From the NCBI GenBank assembly GCA_012845835.1, contig JABAKD010000021.1, forward strand, positions 7,647,006-7,711,005: a stretch of DNA of 64,000 nucleotides, given 5' to 3'. The DNA is from Undaria pinnatifida. Its lineage: Eukaryota > Sar > Phaeophyceae > Laminariales > Alariaceae. The position numbers and the translations under genes were made by a program. Positions 37,701 through 47,086 of the stretch are shown piece after piece (position 1 is the first letter of the stretch; each line of letters opens with the position of its first letter). Below the pieces are notes generated by a model. That model was not told the origin of the DNA, made no database searches, and was given only the letters and a program-made list of their open reading frames with translations.

Positions 37701-40700
37701 GCTTCGAGATACTTGCGTTATAGTACGGACGCATGGCACATGCTACTATTGTAATAGTACGGGAGAGGTGCGCCAATTTCTTTCTGAGGCCCCGTACTTA
37801 ACGCCGTTACAACCGGAAACCCTGGAACACATTTACTTCAAGTTAGTATAGGGAGGGATTTTGGGGCTCTAAAGGGGTTACGGAGCTCCATACCCCACCA
37901 AAAACACTGGTTATGAGGAAAATGAAAGTTCAACTCCATGAACAATTTCATAATGTCCTACAGTAGGTTCAAAAAAAAAATGCAAAGCAAGGTTTAAGAT
38001 TCCATGAGGAAAAAACAACTTCAACCCGATGAAAAATCTCATAATTTCCTCGACATTTTTTTTATTATTTTAGCCGAACAAGAATGACAATTCCAGCGGT
38101 ACTAGGTTGAGAAGTCTCCTAACTCGGAAAAAAAAAGTCAAAATGTGCTACCTCTGTCTTACGAGGCGCCGCATCCCTTACCCCTTTAGCCCGGACTGCC
38201 CGTTCGGCCGGTGCTGTGATCGTCATACCACCATTTCGACGTTTTTTTTTCCATCTGAAGGCCCAAAGGTGCAAATACTTCAACAAACTCTACGCCCAAC
38301 GTCAGTGGGAGAGGCGGCAGGCGTGGGCATGGCATGGCACGGCATAGGATGGCATGGGACGGGGACGGACATTACTTAGCAAGAACACTTTACGCACTTT
38401 AAACAGCACTACAGCGGTACATGCAACAGCAAAATAAGTCGGTCGTCAAACTAGTTCGGGCCCGTCAAGATATCGTTAGACTCTAAATATCCATATATTA
38501 GGCGCGTGTTACGATAGGCGTATAACACTTTTGCCGGGCTTCCCACGGGTCGGGTTGCTTCTGGCGGGTCGTCGGGTCGGGTCAGGGTTACCCGGCCCGA
38601 TCCGTGGCATTTGAAAGCCTCCTCATTTCGACCAAACCCTACTGGTGAAAGGTCCGAACATCTCCTGACCCGACCCGATTAGACCCGCGAGTTTTGGAAA
38701 ACCTCCCCACCCGACCCACGGGCCGGAGCTTGACCCGTGGAAAGTCCTGCACTTTTCGGCCAACCAACTCTGATTTACGAGTTCGTATGGGGTTCCTCAT
38801 CTCAACGACTGCAGCACTCCCCAACGTCTTCGGTGTGCCACAACATTTTTCGCTGCCTTCCTAGGTCATGTCATGCTATTGCTATTAATACTCGCGTTAC
38901 GCTTTCGTTTTACCTCAAATTCGGTTTTTGGGCCAAGGACAAAGCTTCTTGACGCCTTTCAGACTTCAGCGGGAAAAAAAATGACGAACGAAACCGACGA
39001 TTGCAGGATCTGCCACACGAAGCTACACGAACTGCTAGCTTACGGGGCGATGTATTTCATGCGGGACTCCAACGCAAAGAGTTGCACGACGCACGCGTAG
39101 AATCAACTATCGTGCTTCGCGCACCCTTGCTAGGACAATTGCCGCATTTGTTATTTGTTGTGTCGCTATGATATACATGTGCCCCAAACGTGTTAAGCGA
39201 AGAGCCTAAAAAACAATACCAGGTAAGGTGCAGCCCTACCGTACTATTTTGGCCAAAATATTTTCTGTATGACGGGGCTCCTTAACCCGAAAACGTCGGG
39301 AAAAAAATAAGTAATATGCCATTTTTTTTTTTCATGATTCTCGGTGTGTACCTAGGCCATGGGACTTTTCCTCCGGTATTTGGCAGCTTTATTTTTCTCC
39401 AAATCAGTTTTTGGGAGAGGTCTTACGCTCCCAAATTGAGGAACCTCAGAAAAAAAGTGGTGCACCTAGAGAGCAAGATTGCCGGCAAGAGTGTAAGAGT
39501 TGTGACCGTGCTCTTTGCGATGGCGTGGCAGGAAGACACAATAAATGTGGCAAACGTCGAAGGCAAAGGAACGGCCGTCCGAGGGCAGCGCATCAGTGGG
39601 TTGACAGAACACGGGAAAACAATGGTACTCGCAGCCGCGATGATGGGACGGGGGTATGAGGACAACGGCACCTCTTCGCATGCCAGTGCATCCATCATGA
39701 GTCATCGAGAACAACAAACACGCGTCTCTTGCGCCACAGCAGTAGCACTCGTTCGTGTCAAAAGCTAGCGTAAAATATTGTAGGCTAGGCCATGCAGGCC
39801 ATACGGCTCCCACTCGGCAACATAATCTAGACCATGCAAATAATTTAGACCAGGGATCTATCTGCCTTGAAATACACAGATAATGAATAGATCATCTATA
39901 AGGATCTGACCTGTCCGATGCGTGGACTACTATAATTTGATGCAGCCACTTCGGGCGAGTCCATCTGCCATGTCCTACCCCCGCAACCAAGTACGCCTAA
40001 CAGTGTTGGACATTGAAACGAAACAAAAATCAGCACCATCGGGGGGAAAAAACTTCGATAACGATAGCGATAACGATAATTATCGTTATCGAATCGAAAC
40101 ACACAAAAAACATCGATACACGATACCATTGCGATGATGAAGGCGAAAACCGACGCCCGAAACCAACAGCCCACCCACCCACCTTCATGTTTTCTACGTA
40201 GCTTTTGTTGCGTCATCAGCACGATAACCAGTATTTTTCGCGTCTCCAGCCCTAACGTTTCGACCACGAGATAACTGTTCTAGGTCCTGCCGTGCTGCGG
40301 CGTAAACGGAGATGCGTACCATGTCTCATGTGCTCGTGCGTAATGTTTTTCAGAATTAGTACTTCACCATTCTGAAAGTGCGAGTGACTGCAGATGTATA
40401 CGACACATACATGCTGCCATAGCACTATGAACTACTGTAGATCTCATATGATATGAACTACAGTGTATATCATATGATTTGCACATACGGTAAACCGGTA
40501 CCCAGTTCCATGTATGATACTGCCGGGCACGATTCCATGAATAACATTTTTTTATGTAGCTATAATAGCCGGGCACAAATAGTGATTTTTCAGATCTATG
40601 TATGATGCTGCCGGGCACGAATCCAATAATCGCATGGGACGTCCCATGGGAACAAGCATCCCATAGGTTGCTTGTTTTATTCTCTTATTTAACTAGAATG

Positions 40701-43700
40701 ATGCTATTATTATATTCATTGACTTTCGACAGCGTTCAGCCTGAGCTTCAACATCGATCACTCATAAATCTATACCACGTAGATTCCTCTGGGATAGACC
40801 ATGGGATACGTTGGTCTCATAGGATGTGCGATCCCTGGACGTCCCATAGAAGCGGTTGTGGGTGGCCCATGGGCTTTGTCATCTCATGGGATATCCTACG
40901 GGATAATGTATGGGACGTCCCTCGCGTTATCACATACCACGTCCCATAGGATCTCCTATGCGATATTCCTTCTTAGGAAAACCTATAGCATATCTCATGG
41001 GAAACGCACAGAAACCCCCCTGGGATAGTCTACTGTATATAACTTTCTATGTGGGATATCCCACGGGCTGTCAAAACATCCCACGGGTTGACCCATGGAC
41101 CGTCCCATGGGATGTCCCAATTTCTCTTAATAACCCCGTGGGATGGTCCATGAAATGAATCCAAACGTATCACAGAACGTTGCATGGGATGCCAAGAATT
41201 ACATGGCTTGACCCACAAGCTGTGTGATGAGTTGCCCAGAGTCCCCTAGTCTAGTAAGAACCCCATGGAACGCCCCATGGCGTGGCAAACATCCTACGGG
41301 CCGTCCAATGGCATGACCCATAGGATGTCTTTCGGATGGTGTTCATCTTGTCGGACAGATCACGGTGCATCCCATGGGATGTAGTACGTCTCATGGGATA
41401 TCACATAATCCCATGTGATTGTCCGTATCTCAGTTGGTATCATACGTCCATTGGGATGCTCATCGCCAGGTGGGGTATTCCATACGACATCATGTGGGAT
41501 GCCCATGGGAGGCTGTTCGTATCATGGGATATCCCATGACCAAATAAATATAATGCCTATGGGAGGTATTTCATCCCACGGGAGATCGCATGGGACATCC
41601 CATACATCCCATGCGATTGTCCATGGGGTGTCGTACATCCCATGGGATGTTCTGTGGGATGTCTCATAACACGACCCATGGGGTGTCGTTTATCGCATGA
41701 GACATCCCAACGGACGTCCTGTGGGTAATCCCACGGAACATTCCGTGGGACATCCCATGGGACATTACATGGGATCCCATGGGATGTCACGGACTCCATA
41801 GGATTCCCTATGAGATGTTCCACGGGACAGCCTATAGCTAAAACGAAATAGCTACCATTAGGATGTCCCAAGGGTTTCCCTATGAGATGTTCCATGTGAT
41901 AACCTCGTGGGATTCCCATAGGACAGCTCATGGGACATCCAATGGTCCTACGGGACATCCCATGGGCACTCTCACGGGCCACCCCTCTTAACGGTTACGG
42001 TGGGTGGCTCTCGTTCGCTGCGACTGTTATTTGTTGCTGTGTTCCCTTTCCCCCTTGGAGCCGTTCTGCTTTCATCGCTATTTTCGGTTCGATAATTTTA
42101 TTCTTTTTAGCGAACGATCTACTGAAACCTACGTACGATCTTCAACACTAAGCAACCTGTCGTCCCGGTGGTCTAGTGGTTACCCTCGAACGCTACTACA
42201 GTAGAGTTGGTTCTGGGGTTCGAATCTCACGTGGGTCGGACTTGTCAGTGTACTGGCAAAAACAAAAATAACTAAAAGGAGTCAACTGCTGAGAGCGCCT
42301 TGCAGCGCGGGTACGCGGTTTCGATGCGAGTCGACGAGAGAAGGAAGGGCTGAAGTCTTCTCGCAATAAAAATGAAGGCACGTACCGTAGTAGGGAGGGA
42401 GGAGAAGAGCCTGCTTAGTGACCCTGGACCTGAGTTACGTCTAGAGAGGGAGAAAGAGAAAGCAAAAGTGCGAAGGTACTAAATGGGAAGAGGCCATCTC
42501 TTAACGTTTCTGGACCCGAAAAGGAAACGTTTTCGGAACGTTTTCGGATCGCAAAACCGGTTCATAAATCATAAAGACCCGACACTGGTGATTTTTCAGG
42601 CTTCCAATTTCGGGTATCGTATTCGGGTCCGCCCCTACCCGGAAATGGGGGTCCAGATTCGGATAAAATCGTATCCGAAAATGGCATCGGGATTTGGATT
42701 TCCACGTATCATGGGAGGCAACAAGCGTGGCAACTATAACAGCCGAAAACACTAGTAGCACAAGACACGAGACACGCACCAGATATATCTATCTGCTGAG
42801 CAAGCAACATGTATCCGAGGCGTACTCGTGCTGCTGCTGGCTGATGTGTCTCGCAACCCACCGGCACGCACCTCGGGCTTCACCACGAGCCGATGGGGTC
42901 GGATAGTGATGGTGACGACTACAAGCACCTTGACATTCTCCTCGCAGTTGTGATCGCAGCATTCGCCAATACATAGCACGCGCTACTTGTCGTCAAGGAC
43001 AAGGACAGCCGGTGTCTTAGACATGCTGAGACATGATGTTGATGCACGAGATCGACAGGAGCGAGGGCGAAGACAACCCTCATCGCGTGAAGCGCATACG
43101 GCGCGTTTTCCCTCGCCCCACCTACAAAGCTCTATCTGCGTGCACTGAGATGCTCTGGTGCGGCGAACTCGCCAAGCACATAGTCGAGCGATCGTCGTGG
43201 TTGGTTTTTTCGCGAGATCTTTGCCCAAAAAGTATTCTGTAAACTCGGGCTTCATTGGAGCTCACCTAACAAGTTGGCCGCCCGGATCTTTGGGGCGGTA
43301 GGCTGTTTGCGTTTGCGAGCAGGAAGCAATTCCTGGTCGGATGAAGGTATGGGTGTAGACCCAACCCACCCCCTAGCCCTAACCCTAACCCTAACTCTAA
43401 CCCTGATCCCAACCCGGACCCAAAACGGGCCAGGAATGGGCGAGAAAAGCGGCTGCGCCGCTTTTGGAAAATTATTTATTATTCCGATCTGCGGACCACC
43501 ACATAGCCCCCGGCCAATGAGAGCTTGAAAACTACCCTCCAAGATCCGGGAGGTCACATTGTTAGGTCTTCTGCTTCATTGTATGGGTTGCCTGTCCGAT
43601 TATGCCTGTCTGGTTCTGCGACCCGAAAATCCATCTCACTTTCGGATTCGGATACGCTATCATCAGGGCCCATTTTATCGAAGGGCATGGAAAGTCGTAT

Positions 43701-46700
43701 CTCGTTTTTTTTTATAATTGAATTAAAATACCAGAAAAATACGACTCTGCTTGTTATCGTGGAACGGTGTAGTGTGCTTTAAAATCAAAAGAAGGAGAAA
43801 CGGTCAACGAACACCCGTGGGCAACGACCGAGGCAAGCGATGGCTCGCGTCTTCCCCGGAGCGCCGCAGCTAGCGGCAGATTGTTTGAGCCAGCAGCGGC
43901 TAGGAGTCTATGGCTCTAGGCGTCTCTTGGGTCGGCTGGCGCAGCCCCATCGCCCCACACGGGCAGCAGCGACGGGGACATAACGGTTGAACTTCTGAGC
44001 GAAGTCATCACGTCGTGGTAGGTCATGTTTCTTTCGAGTTGCAGGGCGATGAAAACTGGGTTTGCGGCCGTCTCGATTGTTTTCGAGGCGTCGCAGGAGG
44101 TCTAGGCTGTGCTAAGGGCTTTCGGAGTTCGCCCTGCCGCTGCTCCGGTGGTCTGACCTCTCGCAATTGTGGCTTTCCGCTTCTCAATCAGCGGACGACA
44201 CTGCATCAATTCGCGTAGCCGGCTTCGGAGACATGAAACATGCCACGTCTACGAGGTAGGTGCAAAAACCCCCCAAATTGAATTCAATTTTCGATGAAAT
44301 TCGACGAAACCAGTCTTGTTTTACTTATTTGTTGCATTTCATTTTTCGTCAAAATTGTGAAAATGCCTGCTCGGTGATTCCTTTTTCGACCAATTAGACG
44401 GAAGTTCAATTCAATTCTAAGGCCATTTCTCATACAGTCGGATTCCGTCAGTCGAAAACGGCCCTTTGCGACTCGATTTTTGTTTCGACTCGATTCTTGT
44501 GGGCCTCCTTCTTATCGACAGTCGAGTCGATTTTATTGTTATTGTGCTCTTGCTGGAGGCGGTTGGTGTGAGGCCAATTATTATACAGTCGGATTCCGTC
44601 AGTCGAAAACAGCCCTTTTCGACTGGACTTTTTTCAACTGGATTCTTCTGGGCCTCCTCCTTATCGTCAGCCAAGTCGATTTTAGAGTGTTTGTGCTCGT
44701 TCTGGAGGTGGTTGGTTTGAGGGAGTACTGCGGTATGGCAATAAAAAATCGGTGGAAGCTCTGTGCTTCGTGCGTTCTCCGCGAGCAACGCGTGATTCAC
44801 GCGCGACGAACCCTCGTCGGAGCGGGTTGGTGGCGTTGGACTTAGCCAAAAGCCGCCAAAGCTACGTTCGTGGCGTTGCACTCGGCCGACAGCCGCCAAA
44901 GCTACAGCAGGCGCAGCCGTTGTTGGCAAAATGTCATCGATACCGCGCACTGCTGCCATCGTGTGATACACGCTGCTGGCGAGCGGAGCTAAAACATGCT
45001 GGCGAGCGGAGCTAAAGCATGCTGGCGAGCGGAGCTAGGAATGCGCCACGCTGACTTGCGGCAAGAAGCAGCAGCAGGGATAGCAGCCAAGCCAGAGTTG
45101 GCACTGCTGTTGTACGATACTGCTGTGTGTTACCTGGTATGGGTGTGTGTTTTGTGGTGGGATGAGCGATGAGATGGGTTCAAAAACCACGTTTAATTTT
45201 TTTCCGACTGACTTTTTCGACTATTAACGCCTTTAGAGCCCCAAAATCTCCCTTTACACAAACTTCAAGAAAAATTGTCACAAAAAGGGTTTCCAGTTGT
45301 AAATGCGTTAATACATACGTAGCGGATCCAGAAACAGCCAATTTTTTCGACTGGATCCACCAGTCAGAAAACTCAGGCCATTTCTTACGCAGTCGGATTT
45401 GTAAGCCGAAAACGGCCTTTTTCGATTGAAGCCCAAATCGGGCTTTCTTACACAGTCGAAAAAGCCTTTCTCGACTAAACTTTTTTCGACTGAGTTTTCC
45501 GACTGTGGGATCCAGTCGAAAAAGTTATATTAACTTTCAAAACTGGGCATTAACTTTTTTGACTGGATCCCCCAGTCGGAAAACTCAGTCGAAAAAGTTT
45601 TACACGTTTTTTTACCCATCGCATCGCTCATCCCACCACCTATTAATAGCACACACCCACACGCCCACACACCCATACCATGTACCACACAGCAGAATCA
45701 TACAAGGCGCTGACGCTGGCTTGGCTTATCACTGCTGCTGCTTCTAGCCGCAAGTCAGCGTGGCGCATTCCTAGCTCCGCTCGCCAACAGCGTGTATCAC
45801 ACGACGGCAGCAGCGCGCGGCACCGATCCCATTTTGCGAACAACGGCTACGCCTGCTGTAGCTTTGGCGGCTCTCGGCAGAGTGCAACTCCACGAACGTA
45901 GCTTTGGCGGCTTTCGGCTATATGCCCAAAACCAACTCGCTGGGACGAGGGTTCGTCGAGCGCGAGCACGCGTTGCTCGCGCAGAACGCGCGAAGCACAG
46001 ACAGAGCTGCCAACCGATTTTCGACTGCCATACAGCAGTACTCCCTCACATCAACTGCCTCTACAAAGATGACAAAAACTATCAAATCGACTCGACTGAC
46101 GATAAGAAGAAGGACCAAAAGAATCCAGTCGAAAAAAAGTCTAGTCGAAAACGGCCGTTTTCGACTGACGGAATCCGATTGTGTAAGAAACGGCCTCAGG
46201 CGAAAAATTTATTCCAAAAATATCTTTTTCGACTGTGTACAAGAAAGCACGATTCGGGCTCCAGTCGAAAAAGGCCGTTTTCGACTGACAAATCCGACTG
46301 TATAAGAATTGGCATAAAACAAAAATCGATTTGCGTTTGTTCATGTTCTTCGATAATACGGGTCCCAAGAGATAAGGCCTGAGCAAAAAAAAGAGGCATG
46401 ATGCTTCATTTCGCGGTTCTTCAGAGCGATTTCACAATTAACTGGGCTACAGCAGAGAAGCAGAGGAGAATCGCAGAATAGCAGGGTTCTGCAAGCACTT
46501 GGTAGTCTAGCTGGAAGTCTAGTCTAGACGAAGAAAGATCGAAAGTACTGCTGTCTGTCAGTACCTGTTACTGCGGTACCAACTGTACTAGTTACACCTG
46601 GTACAGCTGAAATTATAACTGTACATCAGCACTCACTCTTGCATCCAGGGTTTGGTCTTGCGGATGAGATCCAGCTTAGCTTCATCGAAACTATAAAGCG

Positions 46701-46782
46701 CATCACGGGAATCCTTGCAAGGCATAGATGAGTCCATCGATGGGGCAGCCGCTCCCCCACCTCCATATGCTGCATCGGCCAT
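28754..46782 (-). CDS. CSN5: COP9 signalosome subunit 5, JAMM deneddylase
   Basis: Nine minus-strand exons join in phase: 46782-46637, 37477-37426, 36026-35904, 34685-34587, 34386-34234, 32046-31889, 31194-31074, 30721-30552 and 28829-28754. They encode 365 residues, against 334 in human. CSN5 is the metalloprotease that removes NEDD8 from cullins. Visible landmarks are KPWMQDPKYFKKVKIS at the N-terminus, the JAMM glutamate at residue 86 (PVEIMGMMLG), PLPVEGAETKV, HSHP at 151-154 with Ser166 and Asp169, GAFRVYPPEF, RYYSMEIEYF and the C-terminal helix ELAIEHCQGQMTQITK. The loop between HSH and SxxD is five residues longer than the usual spacing. Intron 1 exceeds 9 kb and holds SINE, foldback and palindrome tracts. 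Intron 8 uses a GC donor. The start at 46782 follows GACC and fits the family. It is divergent from JMJD6. Confidence 0.95.
28928..29341. repeat. 207-bp tandem duplication in CSN5 intron 8
   Basis: Copies at 28928-29134 and 29135-29341 are nearly identical, including ACACTTATCGTGCAGAACGC and CGCCTGTTTACGATAAAAGC. A degenerate third copy of the end lies at 29395-29460. Duplication here is both recent and recurrent. Confidence 0.93.
29589..29763. repeat. three tandem units of about 58 bp
   Basis: Units share GAGTGCATGCTCGTCGTCAA, ACACGCCCG and CAATGCTCTCGTT. They lie in CSN5 intron 8. The ORF across them is a by-product. Confidence 0.9.
29935..30180 (-). pseudogene. two echoes of the CSN5 exon 8 3' end
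   Basis: At 29935-29990 and 30115-30180 the minus strand repeats the end of exon 8 (30552-30600), including CTTTCCAAGACAACACACGG-like sequence. The 29.9 kb copy ends in a canonical GTGAGA donor. The true exon ends in GCGAGT and the 30.1 kb copy in GCGAAA. Confidence 0.75.
30910..30975 (-). pseudogene. echo of the CSN5 exon 7 3' end
   Basis: The minus strand reads MRGLGSTLILENE followed by a GTGAAC donor. The true exon 7 reads MRTLGSTPILENE followed by GTAAAA. An in-frame stop precedes it (GITDDLL-stop). The copy lies 160 bp into the next intron. Confidence 0.85.
31580..31625 (-). pseudogene. echo of the CSN5 exon 7 5' end
   Basis: The minus strand reads RYYSMYHLPRALN after GATATCGCAACC. The true exon 7 reads RYYSMEIEYFMSS after GATATCGCAATC. 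The flanking intron is copied with the exon edge. Confidence 0.7.
32690..33040 (+). repeat. dispersed repeat with CCCA tract, paired with 49425-49760
   Basis: It holds CAAACGGATGCGTTGTTTCG, CTCCCACAGGCACGAAAGCA, a long CCCA run at 32911-32945 and TGTGCTACAGCAGTA. The same blocks occur in the same order on the minus strand of 49425-49760. The class is unknown. Confidence 0.8.
35260..35610 (-). pseudogene. echoes of the CSN5 exon 3 3' part
   Basis: Three degenerate minus-strand copies follow exon 3. At about 35490-35430 the frame reads AGMLLERPDAKALSALIV, against MGMMLGRPDTEMPNALIV in the true exon. At about 35315-35265 it reads IMPGRPGTKAHNL. At about 35610-35575 only a short remnant remains. 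Confidence 0.8.
35646..35912 (-). repeat. three tandem units of about 88 bp spanning the CSN5 exon 3 donor
   Basis: Each unit contains AAAAACATGCC, TAGACTGGCTCT, AGCACGCAA and AAACAAAACATGCTCAC. The last unit ends at the real exon 3 donor (35903), so the two upstream units carry extra donor-like GTGAGC sites in the intron. Confidence 0.9.
36893..37156. mobile_element. MITE, ACGCRTGCTACG family, near full length
   Basis: About 260 bp, starting GCGTGCTATGGTAGAGGTAC and ending GCACCTCTACCGTAG. Its interior has CCTAGGCCATGGGATTGTTC, ATCGG..T.CCCTTC and GGAGCCTCAGAAAAAC. It is longer than the 182-bp copy at 22889, so the family has long and short forms. It lies in CSN5 intron 2. Confidence 0.82.
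37799..37881 (+). mobile_element. MITE with TTAAC.CC terminus, second copy
   Basis: It starts TTAACGCCGTTACAACCGGA and ends GGCTCTAAAGGGGTTA. It shares AGTTAGTATAGGGAGGGATT with the copy at 12566. Confidence 0.75.
38264..38395 (-). pseudogene. echo of the CSN5 exon 2 acceptor side
   Basis: It matches 37455-37560 with the same block order: AA(A/G)TACTTC, GGCGGCA.GCRTGGGC, GGCATG and TTAGCAAGAACAC. It therefore copies the exon 2 start plus upstream intron. It lies in intron 1. Confidence 0.65.
38536..38752. repeat. GGGTCGGGT foldback-like segment
   Basis: The left half is rich in CGGGTCGGGT and the right half in CCCGACCCG/ACCCGTGG, so the segment can fold on itself. Similar motifs occur at 95-140. 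It may be a small hairpin element. Confidence 0.5.
39225..39475. mobile_element. MITE, ACGCRTGCTACG family, truncated
   Basis: It shares GACGGGGCTCCTTAACCCGA, CCTAGGCCATGGGACTTTTC, CAAATCAGTTTTTGG and GGAACCTCAGAAAAAAAGTG with the other copies. Its termini are decayed. Confidence 0.75.
40068..40091. other. 24-bp perfect palindrome
   Basis: CGATAACGATAA and its exact inverse form a perfect palindrome in CSN5 intron 1. It sits in a run of CGATAACGATAGCGATAACG-like repeats and probably arose from the repeat. Confidence 0.85.
40620..41990. repeat. tract saturated with CCCATGGG-type palindromes
   Basis: About 1.4 kb in which variants of ATCCCATGGGAT / GTCCCATGGGAC recur every 15-40 bp, many as perfect palindromes. 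Spacing is irregular, so it is not a simple tandem array. Both strands look alike, and ORFs rich in MG, HP and WD are artefacts. It lies in CSN5 intron 1. Confidence 0.9.
42162..42484 (+). mobile_element. full-length tRNA-derived SINE
   Basis: The 5' head resembles a tRNA-Glu gene: TCCCGGTGGTCTAGTGGTTA (A box TGGTCTAGTGG) and B box GGGTTCGAATC. It cannot form a normal cloverleaf of the right length. The body has GCTGAGAGCGCC, GAGTCGACGAG, GGGCTGAAGTCTTCTCGC and AGTGACCCTGG. The same body occurs at 63354, 11550 and 58937. Confidence 0.88.
43371..43410. repeat. interstitial telomere-like repeat
   Basis: CTAACCCTAACCCTAACTCT and neighbours, five to six units of CCCTAA. Shorter traces lie near 9630, 19970 and 63735. 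Confidence 0.75.
44419..46320. mobile_element. 1.9-kb foldback element with CAGTCGAAAA motifs
   Basis: The left arm (about 44419-45180) and right arm (about 45600-46320) are long inverted repeats. Left landmarks in order are ATACAGTCGGATTCCGTCAG, AGCCGCCAAAGCTAC, CGTGTGATACACGCTGCTGG, GCGCCACGCTGACTTGCGGC and GGTGGGATGAGCGATG. The right arm has them inverted in reverse order. The loop and termini are packed with CAGTCGAAAA / TTTTCGACTG. No transposase was seen, so it is non-autonomous. It sits in CSN5 intron 1, about 320 bp from exon 1. Confidence 0.88.
45227..45311 (-). mobile_element. TTAAC-type MITE nested in the foldback loop
   Basis: An inverted copy of the element at 12566 and 37799: TTAACGCCTTTAGAGCCCCA at one end and GGGTTTCCAGTTGTAA..GCGTTAA at the other. 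It lies inside the loop of the foldback element. Confidence 0.75.
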
Positions 46783-47086
46783 GGTCAAACCTATTGATAG
46801 TTTGAACAGTGAACTTTGCACCCTTCGAACATTCCTCTACCTTCCCCTATCCCCTTCTCTTACACGACATAAAAATAAGTATACAAACCTTCAATTGTTC
46901 ACCCACAATACACACGCCACGCGAAATATACAAAACCATCGATTCGAAAATCGAAAATCAACAGCAACCAAGACACCACCTCTGTGGTCATCAAGTGCTT
47001 GGTCAGGGCCCGGGTACCCACACAACTCACGCAATACAATACTAGGTCTGACAGCAGTGCCGGACCTTAAAGTCAGCGAGAGAGCG
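46783..47086. promoter_or_regulatory. divergent CSN5/JMJD6 intergenic region
   Basis: Only about 300 bp separate the inferred start codons of two genes transcribed away from each other, so the promoters must overlap or be shared. An AT-rich stretch (ACATAAAAATAAGTATAC) lies at 46866-46884. No specific factor site can be claimed. A frame continues upstream of the JMJD6 ATG, so its 5' UTR extent is uncertain. Confidence 0.6.

Noticed and set aside
41557-41982. A 141-residue minus-strand ORF rich in HGM, GIP and WDV
   Set aside because: It arises from the CCCATGGG palindrome tract. The opposite strand gives similar peptides.
42162-42245. A functional tRNA gene with A and B boxes
   Set aside because: The acceptor arms do not pair properly, the anticodon arm is irregular, and the sequence continues into a SINE body repeated elsewhere in the window. 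It is a tRNA-derived SINE head.
42752-43255. Minus-strand frames around 43 kb considered as exons
   Set aside because: No family motif, no consistent frame across the segment, and no phase-compatible partners.
43990-44220. Possible retroelement coding fragment
   Set aside because: Frames on both strands are broken and no recognisable polymerase, integrase or gag motif was seen.
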